From Actinoplanes auranticolor (GTDB lineage Bacteria; Actinomycetota; Actinomycetes; Mycobacteriales; Micromonosporaceae), in the NCBI RefSeq assembly GCF_018332655.1, contig NZ_BOQL01000082.1, positions 31,212 through 95,211 of the forward strand: DNA of 64,000 bases, in the 5' to 3' direction. The notes beneath the pieces are model-generated. The model made no database searches. It worked only from the letters and a program-made list of their open reading frames with translations, and was not told where the DNA came from. Below are positions 63,739 to 64,000 of this stretch, one piece after another. Each line of letters begins with the position of its first letter. Within the stretch, counting starts at the first letter, position 1. The position numbers and the translations under genes were made by a program.

Positions 63739-63891
63739 GACGGCCATCCTCCCACGCCTGCGGGACCGGCAGGGGGCGCCGGCCCGCGGGCCGACCCCGG
63801 CAGGGATTGGTGGCCCAGTGGCTCGGTAGCCCGGCGCGGGTCGGGTCGGGTCGGCCGAGCGGGCTGGCAAGGCAAGTCGGCCGGGCCGGCT

Positions 63892-64000
63892 GGGTGGCCG
63901 GGGCCGGGTGGCCGAGTGGGGCCGGAAGGGCCGGTTGGCCGGGGGCAAGGGGTCGTCGGGGTGGCCGGGGCCGGGTGGCCGAGTGGGGCCGGAAGGGCCG
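63892..64000. repeat. 67-bp direct repeat in a G-rich tract at the window edge
   Basis: A 42-base block at 63892-63933 (GGGTGGCCGGGGCCGGGTGG and on to GGAAGGGCCG) recurs without mismatch at 63959-64000, giving a 67-base period that continues out of the window. It is surrounded by related GGGTCGG and GGCCGGG repeats from 63838. No credible coding sequence covers it. Confidence 0.85.

Overview
The window is about 72% GC with strong G/C third-codon bias, GTG starts and many ATGA/GTGA stop-start overlaps. It carries an actinomycete-type furA-katG pair, a CebR box, Tat-type secreted enzymes and SpoIIE/STAS regulators. This points to a filamentous actinobacterium, most likely a Micromonosporaceae member such as Actinoplanes. 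The genus is an inference from gene content. I saw no rRNA, tRNA, CRISPR array, insertion sequence or prophage.

Layout. 1-5460: an FtsX/MacB-type ABC exporter (two permeases, the first cut by the window edge, and two ATPases), ending at a terminator shared with the convergent furA-katG operon (5528-8256). 8301-9719: a Tat-exported TIM-barrel-like protein and a small unknown protein. 10080-17493: a four-gene secreted operon with a two-domain laccase, a 1305-residue ThuA/discoidin/sugar-dehydrogenase/PKD/DUF1080 protein, a cupredoxin fused to Ig-like repeats, and a repetitive beta-rich protein. Converging on it is an AA10 LPMO with a perfect CebR operator upstream, beside a beta-galactosidase remnant. 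18986-24034: a small unknown protein, a SpoIIE phosphatase/STAS pair, an ABC exporter, a LacI regulator and YnfA. 24059-27245: a metal-handling patch (Mer-like membrane protein, MerR, ArsR and a His-rich CDF exporter) containing tandem repeats. 27253-30510: an FAD oxidoreductase, a maltokinase-cap protein and an SGNH hydrolase that seems to have lost its nucleophile block. 30578-37658: an acyl-CoA catabolic cluster (TetR, biotin carboxylase/BCCP, carboxyltransferase, AtuA-like protein and a divergent acyl-CoA dehydrogenase) around a palindromic operator. 37696-47657: AlpA-like HTH, methyltransferase, PAS-GGDEF-EAL protein, aminoglycoside-kinase-like protein, a putative WXG toxin/immunity pair, a lipoprotein, an M14 carboxypeptidase, a MaoC-like protein and a secreted phosphodiesterase.

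48279-59256 is the most interesting region. It is a co-directional nine-gene exopolysaccharide operon with an Agd3/CE18-like deacetylase, a PelF-like GT4 glycosyltransferase, a polytopic membrane protein, nucleotide-sugar enzymes and two GH114/TM1410-like proteins. The set recalls both bacterial Pel and the fungal galactosaminogalactan clusters, with a nucleotide-sugar dehydrogenase added. A compact potential RNA fold lies in the leader. 59335-64000 holds an orphan Phd-like protein, a tightly overlapping operon of a chorismate mutase, three membrane proteins and a cupredoxin-like lipoprotein, and a G-rich direct repeat at the edge.

Functional reading (inference): the left half is rich in extracellular copper and redox enzymes (laccase, cupredoxin, LPMO, sugar dehydrogenase) plus KatG, as expected of a polymer-degrading soil organism. 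The right half makes and remodels an extracellular polymer. The PAS-GGDEF-EAL protein is the only visible c-di-GMP component near it.
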